Source: Mycolicibacterium peregrinum (GTDB lineage Bacteria; Actinomycetota; Actinomycetes; Mycobacteriales; Mycobacteriaceae). Taken from it: a DNA stretch of 64,000 nucleotides. Below are positions 8,192-16,113 of this stretch, one piece after another. The notes under the pieces were generated by a model. That model did not search any database. It saw only the letters and a list, made by a program, of their open reading frames with translations, and was not told the DNA's origin. The number at the start of each line of letters is the position of its first letter. Position 1 is the stretch's first letter. The stretch spans positions 1-64,000 of the forward strand of contig NZ_LZSY01000014.1 in assembly GCF_001665625.1 (NCBI RefSeq). Direction: 5' to 3'. Made by a program: the position numbers and the translations under genes.

Positions 8192-8888
8192 CCTCACCGC
8201 GGGTAACCGCATCGGTGCTTCCCGTGTCGCTACCGAGGGCCAGCACCACCTTCGACCCGTACGGCACGCGCTGGACCAGCTGCAGCTGCGCCAGGGCCGG
8301 GTGAGCGTCCAGCAGCTTGCCGGCGTTGGCCAGCGCGCGCAGCGCTGCGGTCTCGGCACGGGCCGCTTCGAGCTTCGCCGCGCCGTTAGCCTTGGCCGTC
8401 ACCAGCTGCATCGCCGCGGCACGGATCTCGGCCGGGATGATCACATCCTTGACGAACGCCTCGATCACCTCGACCCCGGTGCGGGCACCGGCCGCCCGCG
8501 CCGCCGCAGCGATCGCCCCGGCGTCGATGCGGTTGCCGCGCTGCATCACCTCGTCGGCGGTCACCGCGGCAACGAGGTCCCGCAGGGCGATCTGCGCGGC
8601 CAGGTACACCGCGGCCATCGGATCGGCCGCGGCCTCCACGTAGGCGACGGCGTCGCTCACCTTGAACTGCAGTGCGACGGTGATCCGCAGCGTCACCGCA
8701 TCCGAGGTCAGCACCTCCTGCGGAGCCAGCGTGAGCACCTGCTCACGCATCTCGACACGCACCACCGAGGCCGCCACATCAATGCGGTGGCGCCCCGGTT
8801 GCAGGACACGACCCAGCGTGCCGTCGCGGTATTCCAGTGCGCACTGGCCTGCGGAAACGGTGATTCGGTTGAACGTGAAGATACCCAT
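8175..8888 (-). CDS. SPFH/Band 7 (slipin/prohibitin-like) protein
   Basis: This is a 237-residue SPFH-domain protein. The N-terminal GIFTFNRITVSAGQCALEYRDG and LQPGRHRID segments, then RVEMREQVL, LTSDAVTLRITVALQFKV and the central RDLVAAVTADEVM, follow the band 7 consensus. A C-terminal alanine/glutamate-rich helix (KLEAARAETAALRAL) should form the coiled-coil oligomerisation region. No N-terminal membrane anchor is obvious, unlike most stomatins, so membrane attachment would be peripheral. The start has AAGGAGG 7-8 nt upstream. It is monocistronic and convergent with the ABC permease. Function unknown; scaffold or membrane-domain organisation is usual. Confidence 0.8.
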   Translation of the reverse strand: MGIFTFNRITVSAGQCALEYRDGTLGRVLQPGRHRIDVAASVVRVEMREQVLTLAPQEVLTSDAVTLRITVALQFKVSDAVAYVEAAADPMAAVYLAAQIALRDLVAAVTADEVMQRGNRIDAGAIAAAARAAGARTGVEVIEAFVKDVIIPAEIRAAAMQLVTAKANGAAKLEAARAETAALRALANAGKLLDAHPALAQLQLVQRVPYGSKVVLALGSDTGSTDAVTRGEAPDPE

Positions 8889-9044
8889 GTCGTGTCCTCC
8901 TTCCGGTGTATGTGTCTGCGCGGCAAAGGGATACCGCCGCCGGACGTGATCGGTGACGGGGCGTCGCACCCCCGTACCGGCGGGTGCGGGCCACAAGGTC
9001 GCTGATCGCGTGGGACCCGGCGGCGGTATCGGGGATTTGTAGGA

Positions 9045-9059
9045 GAGGATTCGAACCTC
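9045..9059 (-). other. tRNA T-arm-like remnant
   Basis: On the minus strand GAGG-TTCGAAT-CCTC forms a 4-bp stem with a 7-nt loop matching the TTCRANY T-loop consensus. No matching acceptor, D or anticodon arm was found on the appropriate side, so this is at most a tRNA 3' fragment such as an integration footprint. Confidence 0.3.
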
Positions 9060-9214
9060 AGGCCCTTTACCTGTGCCATGACGCCGCCGGCAACACGCAG
9101 AAACGTTGCGGTACTCCGCTCGGCCTGCTTCCCTGTCGGCGTCGGGGAACACGATGCCACCACAGCAAATCGCCAGGCAACCGATTTATCGGTCTGGCAG
9201 TTCGGGACAGCAGC

Positions 9215-9220
9215 TACCGT
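9215..9220 (+). promoter_or_regulatory. -10 hexamer for leaderless lpqL
   Basis: TACCGT fits TANNNT and ends exactly 7 nt before the lpqL ATG. There is no Shine-Dalgarno, so a leaderless transcript is plausible. Confidence 0.45.
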
Positions 9221-9227
9221 GGGTGCA

Positions 9228-10733
9228 ATGCGACGTACTTCGACGGGGGCAGTTCTCGGCGCGCTGGCGCTGACCATGGGGCTCGCCGGCTGTGATGCAA
9301 AGACCGAACTGCAGACCGACGGGCAGGCGTCCCGGGAGTCGTCATCGTCGGCGGTGGTGTTCGCCGACCAGTTGCGTGCGCAGGTGTCGTCCGACGCGAT
9401 GATGGGGCATCTGGGCAAGCTTCAGGAGATTGCCAACGCGCACGATGGCAACCGCGCGCTGGGCACCGCGGGATACGACGCGAGCGTGGACTACGTCGCC
9501 GGCGCGCTGCGCGACAAGGGATTTGACGTGGAGACGCCGGAGTTCGAGGTGAAGCTCCCGTTCGCCGAGGACCCGCAGGTGACCGTCGGTGGCCAGCCCG
9601 TCACCGCCAAGCCGCTGGAGTTCACCATCGGCACGGCCCAGGAAGGGGTGTCCGCACCGCTGGTGCCTGCCAAGGTGGAGGACACGCCGGGATGCGAGGC
9701 CGCCGACTACGACGGTCTACCCGTTGCCGGTGCGGTCGTGCTGGTCGACCGTGGCTCGTGCCCGTTCGCCGACAAGCAGGCCGCGGCCGCCGAGCGCGGC
9801 GCCGTCGCGATGATCGTCGTCAACACCAACAACGAGGAGAAGATGGGCGGCACGCTGGGCCGCAACACCGACGTGAAGATCCCGGTCGTCAGCGTGACCA
9901 AGGACGAAGGCGCCCGGTTGCGCAACGCGCCCGGCCCCACCACGATCAAGCTCGTGGCCGGGGTGCGCGTCGAGCACACCCGCAACATCATCGCCCAGAC
10001 CAAGACGGGATCGACCTCCGACGTGGTCATGGTCGGGGCGCATCTCGACAGCGTGCCGGAGGGCCCCGGGATCAACGACAACGGTTCCGGCGTGGCCGCC
10101 GTACTGGAAACCGCTCTGCAGTTGGGCGATTCGCCCGAGGTGGCCAATGCCGTGCGGTTCGGCTTCTGGGGAGCCGAGGAGGAAGGTTTGCTCGGCTCGA
10201 CCAACTACGTCCAGTCCCTCGACACCGAAGCGCTCAAGGACATTGCCATGTACCTGAACTTCGACATGCTCGGCTCACCTAACGCGGGCTACTTCACCTA
10301 CGACGGTGACCAGTCCGCACCGCTGGACGAGCAGGGCCGTCCGCGTGTTCCCGAGGGCTCGGCGGGTATCGAGCGCACGCTGTCGACTTACCTGAAAGAG
10401 GCGGGAAAGACGCCGCGCGACACCAGTTTTGACGGCCGGTCGGACTACGACGGGTTCACCATGGCCGGGGTTCCTGCAGGTGGGTTGTTCTCGGGTGCCG
10501 AGGACAAGATGAACGCCGAGGAGGCGAAACTGTGGGCCGGTGAGGCGGATAAACCGTTCGACCCGAACTATCACAAGAGCACCGATACCCTTGACCACGT
10601 GAACCGGGATGCTCTGCAGATACATGGTGAGGGAGTCGCATTTGCTGTCGGGCTGTATGCCCAAGATCAGCGGGGCCGCAACGGTTTACCGGTCCGCGCA
10701 GACCGCACGCGCCACCAGATCACCGCGCAGTGA
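9228..10733 (+). CDS. lpqL: Secreted lipoprotein M28 aminopeptidase LpqL
   Basis: This 501-residue zinc exopeptidase is anchored outside the membrane. A signal peptide ends in the lipobox LAGC (cysteine about residue 24). A protease-associated (PA) domain occupies roughly residues 130-250. The M28 catalytic core follows with zinc ligands in GAHLDS (His, Asp), INDNGSG (Asp), WGAEEEG (Glu-Glu), NFDMLG (Asp) and NYHKSTDT (His). It lies after the thi operon as lpqL does in M. tuberculosis (Rv0418, about 500 residues). ATG 9228 starts the signal peptide; longer upstream frames lack it. A paralogue overlaps its stop codon. Confidence 0.9.
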   Translation: MRRTSTGAVLGALALTMGLAGCDAKTELQTDGQASRESSSSAVVFADQLRAQVSSDAMMGHLGKLQEIANAHDGNRALGTAGYDASVDYVAGALRDKGFDVETPEFEVKLPFAEDPQVTVGGQPVTAKPLEFTIGTAQEGVSAPLVPAKVEDTPGCEAADYDGLPVAGAVVLVDRGSCPFADKQAAAAERGAVAMIVVNTNNEEKMGGTLGRNTDVKIPVVSVTKDEGARLRNAPGPTTIKLVAGVRVEHTRNIIAQTKTGSTSDVVMVGAHLDSVPEGPGINDNGSGVAAVLETALQLGDSPEVANAVRFGFWGAEEEGLLGSTNYVQSLDTEALKDIAMYLNFDMLGSPNAGYFTYDGDQSAPLDEQGRPRVPEGSAGIERTLSTYLKEAGKTPRDTSFDGRSDYDGFTMAGVPAGGLFSGAEDKMNAEEAKLWAGEADKPFDPNYHKSTDTLDHVNRDALQIHGEGVAFAVGLYAQDQRGRNGLPVRADRTRHQITAQ

Positions 10734-12166
10734 GGGCGCGTCGACTCGCTGCTCTACTGCTCGGTGCCGCGCTTGCGGGTTGCTCGGCCCAGTCGGTGCC
10801 GACGCCGGTCGAGCCCCAGGACCTGGCGGGCAAGATCACCGTCGACGCCATGTTCACCCATCTGCGCAAGTTGCAGGAGATCGCCGACAGTCATGACGGC
10901 AACCGGGCGGTCGGCAGCTCCGGATACGACGCGAGCGTCGACTACGTGGCACAGCTGCTGCGGGACAAGGGTTTCGACGTGCAGACACCCGAGTTCGAGC
11001 GGATGGGTTCGATGCGCGGGGGTAAGCCGGAGCTGAGCGTGTCCGGGCGCAGCTACCCGGTGGACCAGGCGTCGATGCTGGTGATGACGGAACCGGGCGG
11101 GCTCACTGCGCCTACGTTGCACCCGGTCAAACCCTCGGGATGTACGGCAGCCGACTACGGCTCGGTCAACATCAAGGGCGCCATTGCGGTCGTGGACGAC
11201 ACCGGCTGTTCTGTTGTGGTCAAACAGAACACCGCGTTGGACAAGGGTGCGGTGGGATTGCTGGTGGTCAACCGTGGGCGCCAGCCCGCTCCGGGTGGGT
11301 TGTTCAGCACTGGCTACTACCGGCACCTCACCGTGCCGGTCGGCGTCATCGACGAAACCGCAGATGCGGCACTGCTGGGCACCAGCGCCCCGGTTCGACT
11401 GACCCTCGACGGCAAAGCCGACATGGTCAAGTCTCGCAACGTGACCGCGCAGACGAAGACCGGTTCGGCGTCGGACGTGGTGCTCGTCGGCGCACACCTG
11501 GACAGTGTGGGTGGCGGCCCCGGTATCAACGACAACGGGTCCGGCGTGGCAGCCGTGCTGGAAACCGCGCTGCAGCTGGGTAGTTCGCCGGCGGCGACCA
11601 ATGCGGTGCGGTTCGCGTTCTGGGGTGCCGAGGAGATGGGGCTGGAAGGGTCGACGCAGTACGTGCGCAACCTGCCGCTGGACCAACTTGACGACCTCGC
11701 GCTATACCTGAACTTCGACATGGTCGGCTCGCCCAACGCGGGGTTCTTCACCTACGACGGCGACCAGTCCGGCCAGGCCACCGATCCCAAGCCGATTCCC
11801 GAGGGCTCGGCCGGGATCGAACGGACCATGGCGGGATATCTCAACCTTGCCGGGGTGCGGCCCGCGGACATGCCGATCGGCATCAACTCCGACTACCATC
11901 CGCTGCTGCAGGCCGGGGTGCCGATCGGTGGCACGACGACCGGATCGTCGCAGCGCAAGACCGAGGTGCAGGCCCGGTTGTGGGGTGGGCGAGCCGGGGT
12001 GGCCTTCGATCCGAACTATCACACGCGCCGAGACACCATCGACAACGTCGATGCACGCGCGCTGGGGATCATGGGATCGGCGATCGCATTCACCGTCGGC
12101 ACGTACGCCCGGTCCATCGAGGGCCCCAATGGTGTACCCGCGCGTGACAAGCGTCATCGCGGTTGA
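10730..12166 (+). CDS. Second LpqL-like M28 lipoprotein peptidase
   Basis: This 478-residue paralogue of the preceding gene begins with GTG inside its stop codon. It has its own signal peptide with lipobox LAGC (cysteine about residue 18). It keeps the same layout: a PA domain with SGCTAADYGS and GAIAVVDDTGC, then metal ligands in GAHLDS, INDNGSG, WGAEEMG, NFDMVG and NYHTRRDT. The zinc ligands all appear present, so it should be active. The two proteins share long near-identical stretches around the active site but differ in the PA domain, suggesting duplication followed by divergence in substrate choice. Confidence 0.88.
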   Translation: MRARRLAALLLGAALAGCSAQSVPTPVEPQDLAGKITVDAMFTHLRKLQEIADSHDGNRAVGSSGYDASVDYVAQLLRDKGFDVQTPEFERMGSMRGGKPELSVSGRSYPVDQASMLVMTEPGGLTAPTLHPVKPSGCTAADYGSVNIKGAIAVVDDTGCSVVVKQNTALDKGAVGLLVVNRGRQPAPGGLFSTGYYRHLTVPVGVIDETADAALLGTSAPVRLTLDGKADMVKSRNVTAQTKTGSASDVVLVGAHLDSVGGGPGINDNGSGVAAVLETALQLGSSPAATNAVRFAFWGAEEMGLEGSTQYVRNLPLDQLDDLALYLNFDMVGSPNAGFFTYDGDQSGQATDPKPIPEGSAGIERTMAGYLNLAGVRPADMPIGINSDYHPLLQAGVPIGGTTTGSSQRKTEVQARLWGGRAGVAFDPNYHTRRDTIDNVDARALGIMGSAIAFTVGTYARSIEGPNGVPARDKRHRG

Positions 12167-12229
12167 TCCGTGAGCTGATTCACAGGCAGGTCGTTTGAAC
12201 CGCAGCGGGTAGGCCCCCGTTGTACGGGT

Positions 12230-13318
12230 ATGGGAATTAACGTCGCGAGAATGCCCAGCCACAGCACCATTGCCGGTGTCCACGCTGTACTGCCCCCGCA
12301 CCGATATACCCAGGACGAGGTCACCAGCGCGCTGCTGGACATTCCCGGATATGCCGAATCCGAGGACGTGGTGCGCGCGCTGCACAAGAGCGCGAAAGTG
12401 AACAGCAGGTATCTGGTCCTGCCACTCGAGGAATACGCCCGGCTCGATGATTTCGGTGAGAGCAACAGCTTGTTCATCGAACACGCAACCGAACTGGGCT
12501 GCGCCGCACTGTCCGGCGCGCTCGACGATGCGGGTTTGCGCCCGCAGGATGTGGACCTGATCGTCACCACCACTGTCACCGGCGCCGTGGTCCCTTCACT
12601 GGACGCCAGGATCGCCGGGCGCCTCGGCCTGCGGCCGGATGTGCGCCGCATCCCGATCTTCGGGCTGGGTTGTGTGGCCGGCGCCGCAGGCATCGCCCGG
12701 CTCAACGACTATCTGCGCGGTGCGCCCGACAAGGTGGCGGTCCTGGTGTCGGTGGAATTGTGTTCGCTGACGCGCAAACACAATCCCTCCATGCCGACGC
12801 TGGTGGCCGGCGCGCTGTTCGGTGACGGTGCTGCCGCGGTGGTCGCGGTCGGCGAGGAACGGGCCAGGAAGCTGAACCCGACCGGGCCCGATGTGCTGGA
12901 TTCCCGTAGCCATCTCTACCCGGATTCGTTGCACGCCATGGGCTGGGACATCGGTTCCGACGGTTTCGAGATCGTGCTCAGTGCGGAGGTGCCGAGCTTC
13001 GTGGGCCGTTACCTCGGAGACGATGTCGCCGGGTTCCTCGGGGACCACGGCCTTTCCGTCGACGACGTATCCGCCTGGGTGAGTCATCCGGGTGGACCGA
13101 AGGTGATCGAGGCGATCATCGAAACCCTCGGATTACCTGAGGATGCACTGGATCTCACCTGGCAGTCTCTCGCCGACGTCGGCAATCTGTCGTCGTCCTC
13201 GGTGCTGCACGTCCTGCGCGACACCATCCGCAAACGGCCGGAGTCGGATACGCCCGGGGTGATGATGGCCATGGGCCCGGGTTTCTGCTCCGAACTCGTC
13301 CTGCTGCGCTGGCGCTGA
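12230..13318 (+). CDS. Type III polyketide synthase (chalcone synthase-like)
   Basis: This 362-residue homodimeric-type KS condenses an acyl-CoA starter with malonyl-CoA units. The catalytic triad is visible as Cys148 in [11 protein letters not shown], His286 in SHPGGP and Asn319 in GNLSSSS, with the GDGAAA loop near residue 199. It is the first gene of a three-gene, stop/start-overlapping operon with an isoprenylcysteine-methyltransferase-like protein and a flavin hydroxylase. The same set occurs in srsABC of Streptomyces griseus, which makes methylated phenolic lipids. The product here is therefore likely a long-chain alkylresorcinol or alkylpyrone, but chain length cannot be read from sequence. 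ATG 12251 is an alternative start. Confidence 0.88.
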   Translation: MGINVARMPSHSTIAGVHAVLPPHRYTQDEVTSALLDIPGYAESEDVVRALHKSAKVNSRYLVLPLEEYARLDDFGESNSLFIEHATELGCAALSGALDDAGLRPQDVDLIVTTTVTGAVVPSLDARIAGRLGLRPDVRRIPIFGLGCVAGAAGIARLNDYLRGAPDKVAVLVSVELCSLTRKHNPSMPTLVAGALFGDGAAAVVAVGEERARKLNPTGPDVLDSRSHLYPDSLHAMGWDIGSDGFEIVLSAEVPSFVGRYLGDDVAGFLGDHGLSVDDVSAWVSHPGGPKVIEAIIETLGLPEDALDLTWQSLADVGNLSSSSVLHVLRDTIRKRPESDTPGVMMAMGPGFCSELVLLRWR

Positions 13319-13827
13319 TGACGGCCAAGAGATTCACCGCGCTGATCGTCCTCGTCGCCGCCGAGCGGGTACTCGAGCTGGTCGTGTCGAAACGCAACCT
13401 GAAGTGGAGTATCGCCCAGGGTGGCAAGGAATTCGGGGCCGGGCACTATCCGGTGATGGTAGCGCTGCACAGCGCCCTGCTGGTGGGCGCGGTGGCGGAG
13501 GCCCGCAGGCGTAGGTCGTCGCCCATATTCGGCCGGATCATGGTGGGGGTCGTACTCGCCGCTCAGGCGCTGCGCTGGTGGTGTATCACCACGCTGGGCA
13601 GGCAGTGGAACACCAGGGTCGTGGTCGTACCCCGCGCCACGCGCGTCGTCGACGGTCCGTACCGGTTGATTCCGCACCCGAACTATGTCGCGGTCGTCAC
13701 GGAAGGAGTCGCGTTGCCGTTGGCCGGCGGAGCGTGGCTCACCGCTCTGGTGTTCACCGTGGCCAACGCTGCGCTGTTGCGAACCCGCATCCGGGTGGAA
13801 AACGAAGCGTTGCAAGGCTTGACGTGA
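13318..13827 (+). CDS. Isoprenylcysteine-methyltransferase-family O-methyltransferase
   Basis: This 169-residue membrane protein has about four hydrophobic segments. Its C-terminal half shows the ICMT/PEMT pattern: RWWCITTLGRQWNTRVVVVP, then VDGPYRLIPHPNYVAV, where the GPYR and HPNY motifs bind S-adenosylmethionine. In Bacillus BpsB and Streptomyces SrsB, proteins of this type methylate products of the adjacent type III polyketide synthase. The ATG overlaps the upstream stop (TGATG) and its own stop overlaps the next GTG, so co-expression with the polyketide synthase is expected. Confidence 0.83.
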   Translation: MTAKRFTALIVLVAAERVLELVVSKRNLKWSIAQGGKEFGAGHYPVMVALHSALLVGAVAEARRRRSSPIFGRIMVGVVLAAQALRWWCITTLGRQWNTRVVVVPRATRVVDGPYRLIPHPNYVAVVTEGVALPLAGGAWLTALVFTVANAALLRTRIRVENEALQGLT

Positions 13828-14840
13828 TTGATCTGCTCGTCGCAGGTGGCGGCCCGGCCGGGCTGGCCACAGCGGTGCACGCGGCGCGCGCCGGGCTGGA
13901 GACCGTGGTGGTGGAACGCCGGCAGGGCCCGATCGACAAGGCCTGCGGCGAGGGACTGATGCCGCACTCGGTCCGGCAGTTGCAGCGCCTGGGCGCTGAG
14001 GTAGACGGACGGGCCTTTCGGGGCATCCGTTACCTGGACGGGCGGCGCACCGCCGAGGCCAGGTTCCGCGACGGATCCGGCTACGGCGTGCGTCGCACGG
14101 TGCTGCACGCCGCACTGTCGGACGCGGCGTCGACAGCTGGGGTCCGGGTGGTCCACGGTGAGGTGGGTGCGGTCACCCAGGACTCGAACTCGGTGAGCGC
14201 AGCCGGTTTTCGAGCCCGCTACCTGGCTGCCGCTGACGGTCTGCACTCGCCGATCCGCCGCTCGCTGGGGCTCAGCGGTGGGGAAGGCAGGCGGCGGCGC
14301 TGGGGGATTCGGCGTCACGTCCAGATTGCCCCGTGGTCGGATTGCGTCGAAGTGTACTGGGGACCCGACGCCGAGGCGTATGTGACCCCCGTCGGCGAGA
14401 ACTGCGTCGGGATCGCGATCCTGACGTCCGAGCGCGGCGGCTTCGAGCAGCACCTGGCGGCGTTTCCGATGCTGGTCGAGCGGATCAACGGCCTTGAGCA
14501 CGGCCAGGATCGGGCCGCCGGGCCATTGCGGCAGAAGGTTCGCAACCGCAGTGCGGGGCGGGTGTTGCTGGTCGGGGACGCGGCGGGCTACGTCGACGCG
14601 CTGACCGGGGAGGGGATGGGCCTGGCGTTCGGCGCCGCCGAACTCCTGGTGGGTTGTGTGCGGGCCGATCGGCCCGGTGACTACGACCGGCAGTGGCGCG
14701 TGCTGACCCGCCGCTACCGGTTGCTCACCGCAGCCCTGCTGCACGGCAGCGGTTTCGGTCCGGTGCGGGCCTGCATCACCCCGGCGTCGGCGGCGCTACC
14801 GTCGGTGTTCGCCCGGGTGGTCAACGCGCTCGGTGAGTAG
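13824..14840 (+). CDS. FAD-dependent hydroxylase of the polyketide operon
   Basis: This 338-residue class A flavoprotein monooxygenase-like enzyme has an N-terminal AGGGPAGLATAVHAARAG dinucleotide fold, a KACGEGLMP segment, and the second FAD motif LLVGDAAGYVDALTGEG near residue 250. The last of these resembles geranylgeranyl reductase/SrsC-like hydroxylases. It is the third gene of the overlapping operon, consistent with hydroxylation of a phenolic lipid to a quinone-type product. The 3' end overlaps the convergent permease gene by 20 bp. Geranylgeranyl-reductase-type reduction is an alternative reaction. Confidence 0.8.
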   Translation: MIDLLVAGGGPAGLATAVHAARAGLETVVVERRQGPIDKACGEGLMPHSVRQLQRLGAEVDGRAFRGIRYLDGRRTAEARFRDGSGYGVRRTVLHAALSDAASTAGVRVVHGEVGAVTQDSNSVSAAGFRARYLAAADGLHSPIRRSLGLSGGEGRRRRWGIRRHVQIAPWSDCVEVYWGPDAEAYVTPVGENCVGIAILTSERGGFEQHLAAFPMLVERINGLEHGQDRAAGPLRQKVRNRSAGRVLLVGDAAGYVDALTGEGMGLAFGAAELLVGCVRADRPGDYDRQWRVLTRRYRLLTAALLHGSGFGPVRACITPASAALPSVFARVVNALGE

Positions 14841-16095
14841 GTTGTGCCAAGTTGCCGAGGTACTCCAGCAGTCGCATGCCGTGGAACACCAGCAGCGCGG
14901 CGATGGATCCCAGCGCGATCCCGGTGAAGGTCAGTGAGCCGAGTTGCCAAGTGAAGTCGGCGATCCCGATGATCAGTGGGATCGCCGCGGTCATCTGGTT
15001 GACCGGTTTGGAGAAGTCCACGTGATTGGTCAGCCAGATCCGCACGCCCAGGATGCCGACCAGACCGTAGAGCACGATCGTCGCCCCGCCCAGCACGCCC
15101 GGCGGGATGGCCGAGATCGCCGCTCCGACCTTGGGGCACAACGACAATGCGATCGCCACCGCCGCTGCGACCCAGTAGGCGGCGGTCGAGTAGACCCGGG
15201 TGGCCGCCATCACGCCGATGTTCTCGGCGTAGGTGGTGGTGGCCGAACCGCCGCCGGCGCCGGCCAGTACGGTGGCCACCCCGTCGGCGGCCAGCGCACG
15301 GCCGATCATCGGATCGAGGTCGGTGCCGGTCATCTGGCCCACCGATTTGACGTGCCCGATGTTCTCGGCGACCAATGCGATCACCGCGGGCAGGAACAGC
15401 GGCAGTACCGCCAGGCTGAACTCCGGCGTGTGGAACTCGGGCAACCCGATCCACGGCGCCGCCGCGATCGCCGCGGTGTCCACGTCGCCGAGGACCAGCG
15501 CCAGCAGGTACCCGATCACGACGGCGCCGAAGATCGCCAGCCTGCCGATCAGCCCCTTGAAGAAAGCCAGCGTGGCGACCAGCAACACCAACGTCACCAA
15601 CCCGACCAGCGGGCCCTTCTCGAAATTCGCCTTGGCCGCCGGGGCCAGGTTGAAGCCGATCAGCGCGACGATCGCGCCGGTCACCACCGGCGGCAAGGTC
15701 AGGTCGATCCACCGGGTTCCGATCAGGTGCACCACTGCGCCGATGAGGATCAGCAGCACCCCGACGGCGATCAAACCGCCCAGCGCGCTGCCGGTTCCGT
15801 GCGCTGCCACGGCGGCGGTGACCGGGGCGATCACCGAGAAACTCGACCCCAGATAGCTCGGCAACCGGTTGCCGGTGATGAGCAGAAACAGGATGGTCCC
15901 GACCCCGGAGAACAGCAGGGTGGTGGCCGGCGGAAAGCCGGTGAGCACCGGCACCAGAAACGTGGCACCGAACATGGCCACCACATGCTGGGCACCGATA
16001 CCGATGGTGCTGGCCCAATCGAGCCGTTCCCCGGGGTTGACGACGAAGTCGTCGTCGGTGCGGGTCTCGACGTATTTCCAACTCAGCGGAATCAC
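14821..16095 (-). CDS. Uracil/xanthine permease (NCS2 family)
   Basis: This 424-residue transporter has about 12-14 membrane helices. NCS2 signatures are visible: the QHVVAMFGATFLVP first helix, AENIGHVKSVGQMTG near the middle, and GGSATTTYAENIGVMAAT. In UraA-type carriers the two conserved glutamates of the AEN segments bind the nucleobase. It probably imports uracil or a related base by proton symport. GTG 16095 is the only reasonable start, because extending further would overlap the divergent sulP gene. That leaves just 18 bp between the two start codons. Confidence 0.85.
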   Translation of the reverse strand: MIPLSWKYVETRTDDDFVVNPGERLDWASTIGIGAQHVVAMFGATFLVPVLTGFPPATTLLFSGVGTILFLLITGNRLPSYLGSSFSVIAPVTAAVAAHGTGSALGGLIAVGVLLILIGAVVHLIGTRWIDLTLPPVVTGAIVALIGFNLAPAAKANFEKGPLVGLVTLVLLVATLAFFKGLIGRLAIFGAVVIGYLLALVLGDVDTAAIAAAPWIGLPEFHTPEFSLAVLPLFLPAVIALVAENIGHVKSVGQMTGTDLDPMIGRALAADGVATVLAGAGGGSATTTYAENIGVMAATRVYSTAAYWVAAAVAIALSLCPKVGAAISAIPPGVLGGATIVLYGLVGILGVRIWLTNHVDFSKPVNQMTAAIPLIIGIADFTWQLGSLTFTGIALGSIAALLVFHGMRLLEYLGNLAQPTHRAR

Positions 16096-16097
16096 GA

Positions 16098-16112
16098 GTG
16101 TTGACTGAACAC
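16098..16112. promoter_or_regulatory. Palindrome filling the gap between divergent transporter starts
   Basis: GTGTT-GACTG-AACAC is a 5-bp inverted repeat with a 5-bp spacer that occupies almost all of the 18 bp between the uracil-permease GTG and the sulP ATG. It could be a shared operator or a chance palindrome. Confidence 0.3.
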
Positions 16113-16113
16113 C

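Larger units (their letters stand above)
8889..9227. other. 339-bp intergenic region
   Basis: This region separates the divergent SPFH and LpqL genes. I see no supportable coding sequence here. It holds the SPFH ribosome binding site, a tRNA T-arm-like motif at 9045-9059 and a leaderless-type -10 hexamer at 9215-9220 for lpqL. Confidence 0.6.

Noticed and set aside
9031..9110. A complete tRNA gene on the minus strand
   Set aside because: Only the T-arm matches; no pairing acceptor stem, D-arm or anticodon arm could be drawn.
9078..9227. N-terminal extension of LpqL from ATG 9078
   Set aside because: The signal peptide and lipobox require the start at 9228, and a leaderless -10 is positioned for that codon.
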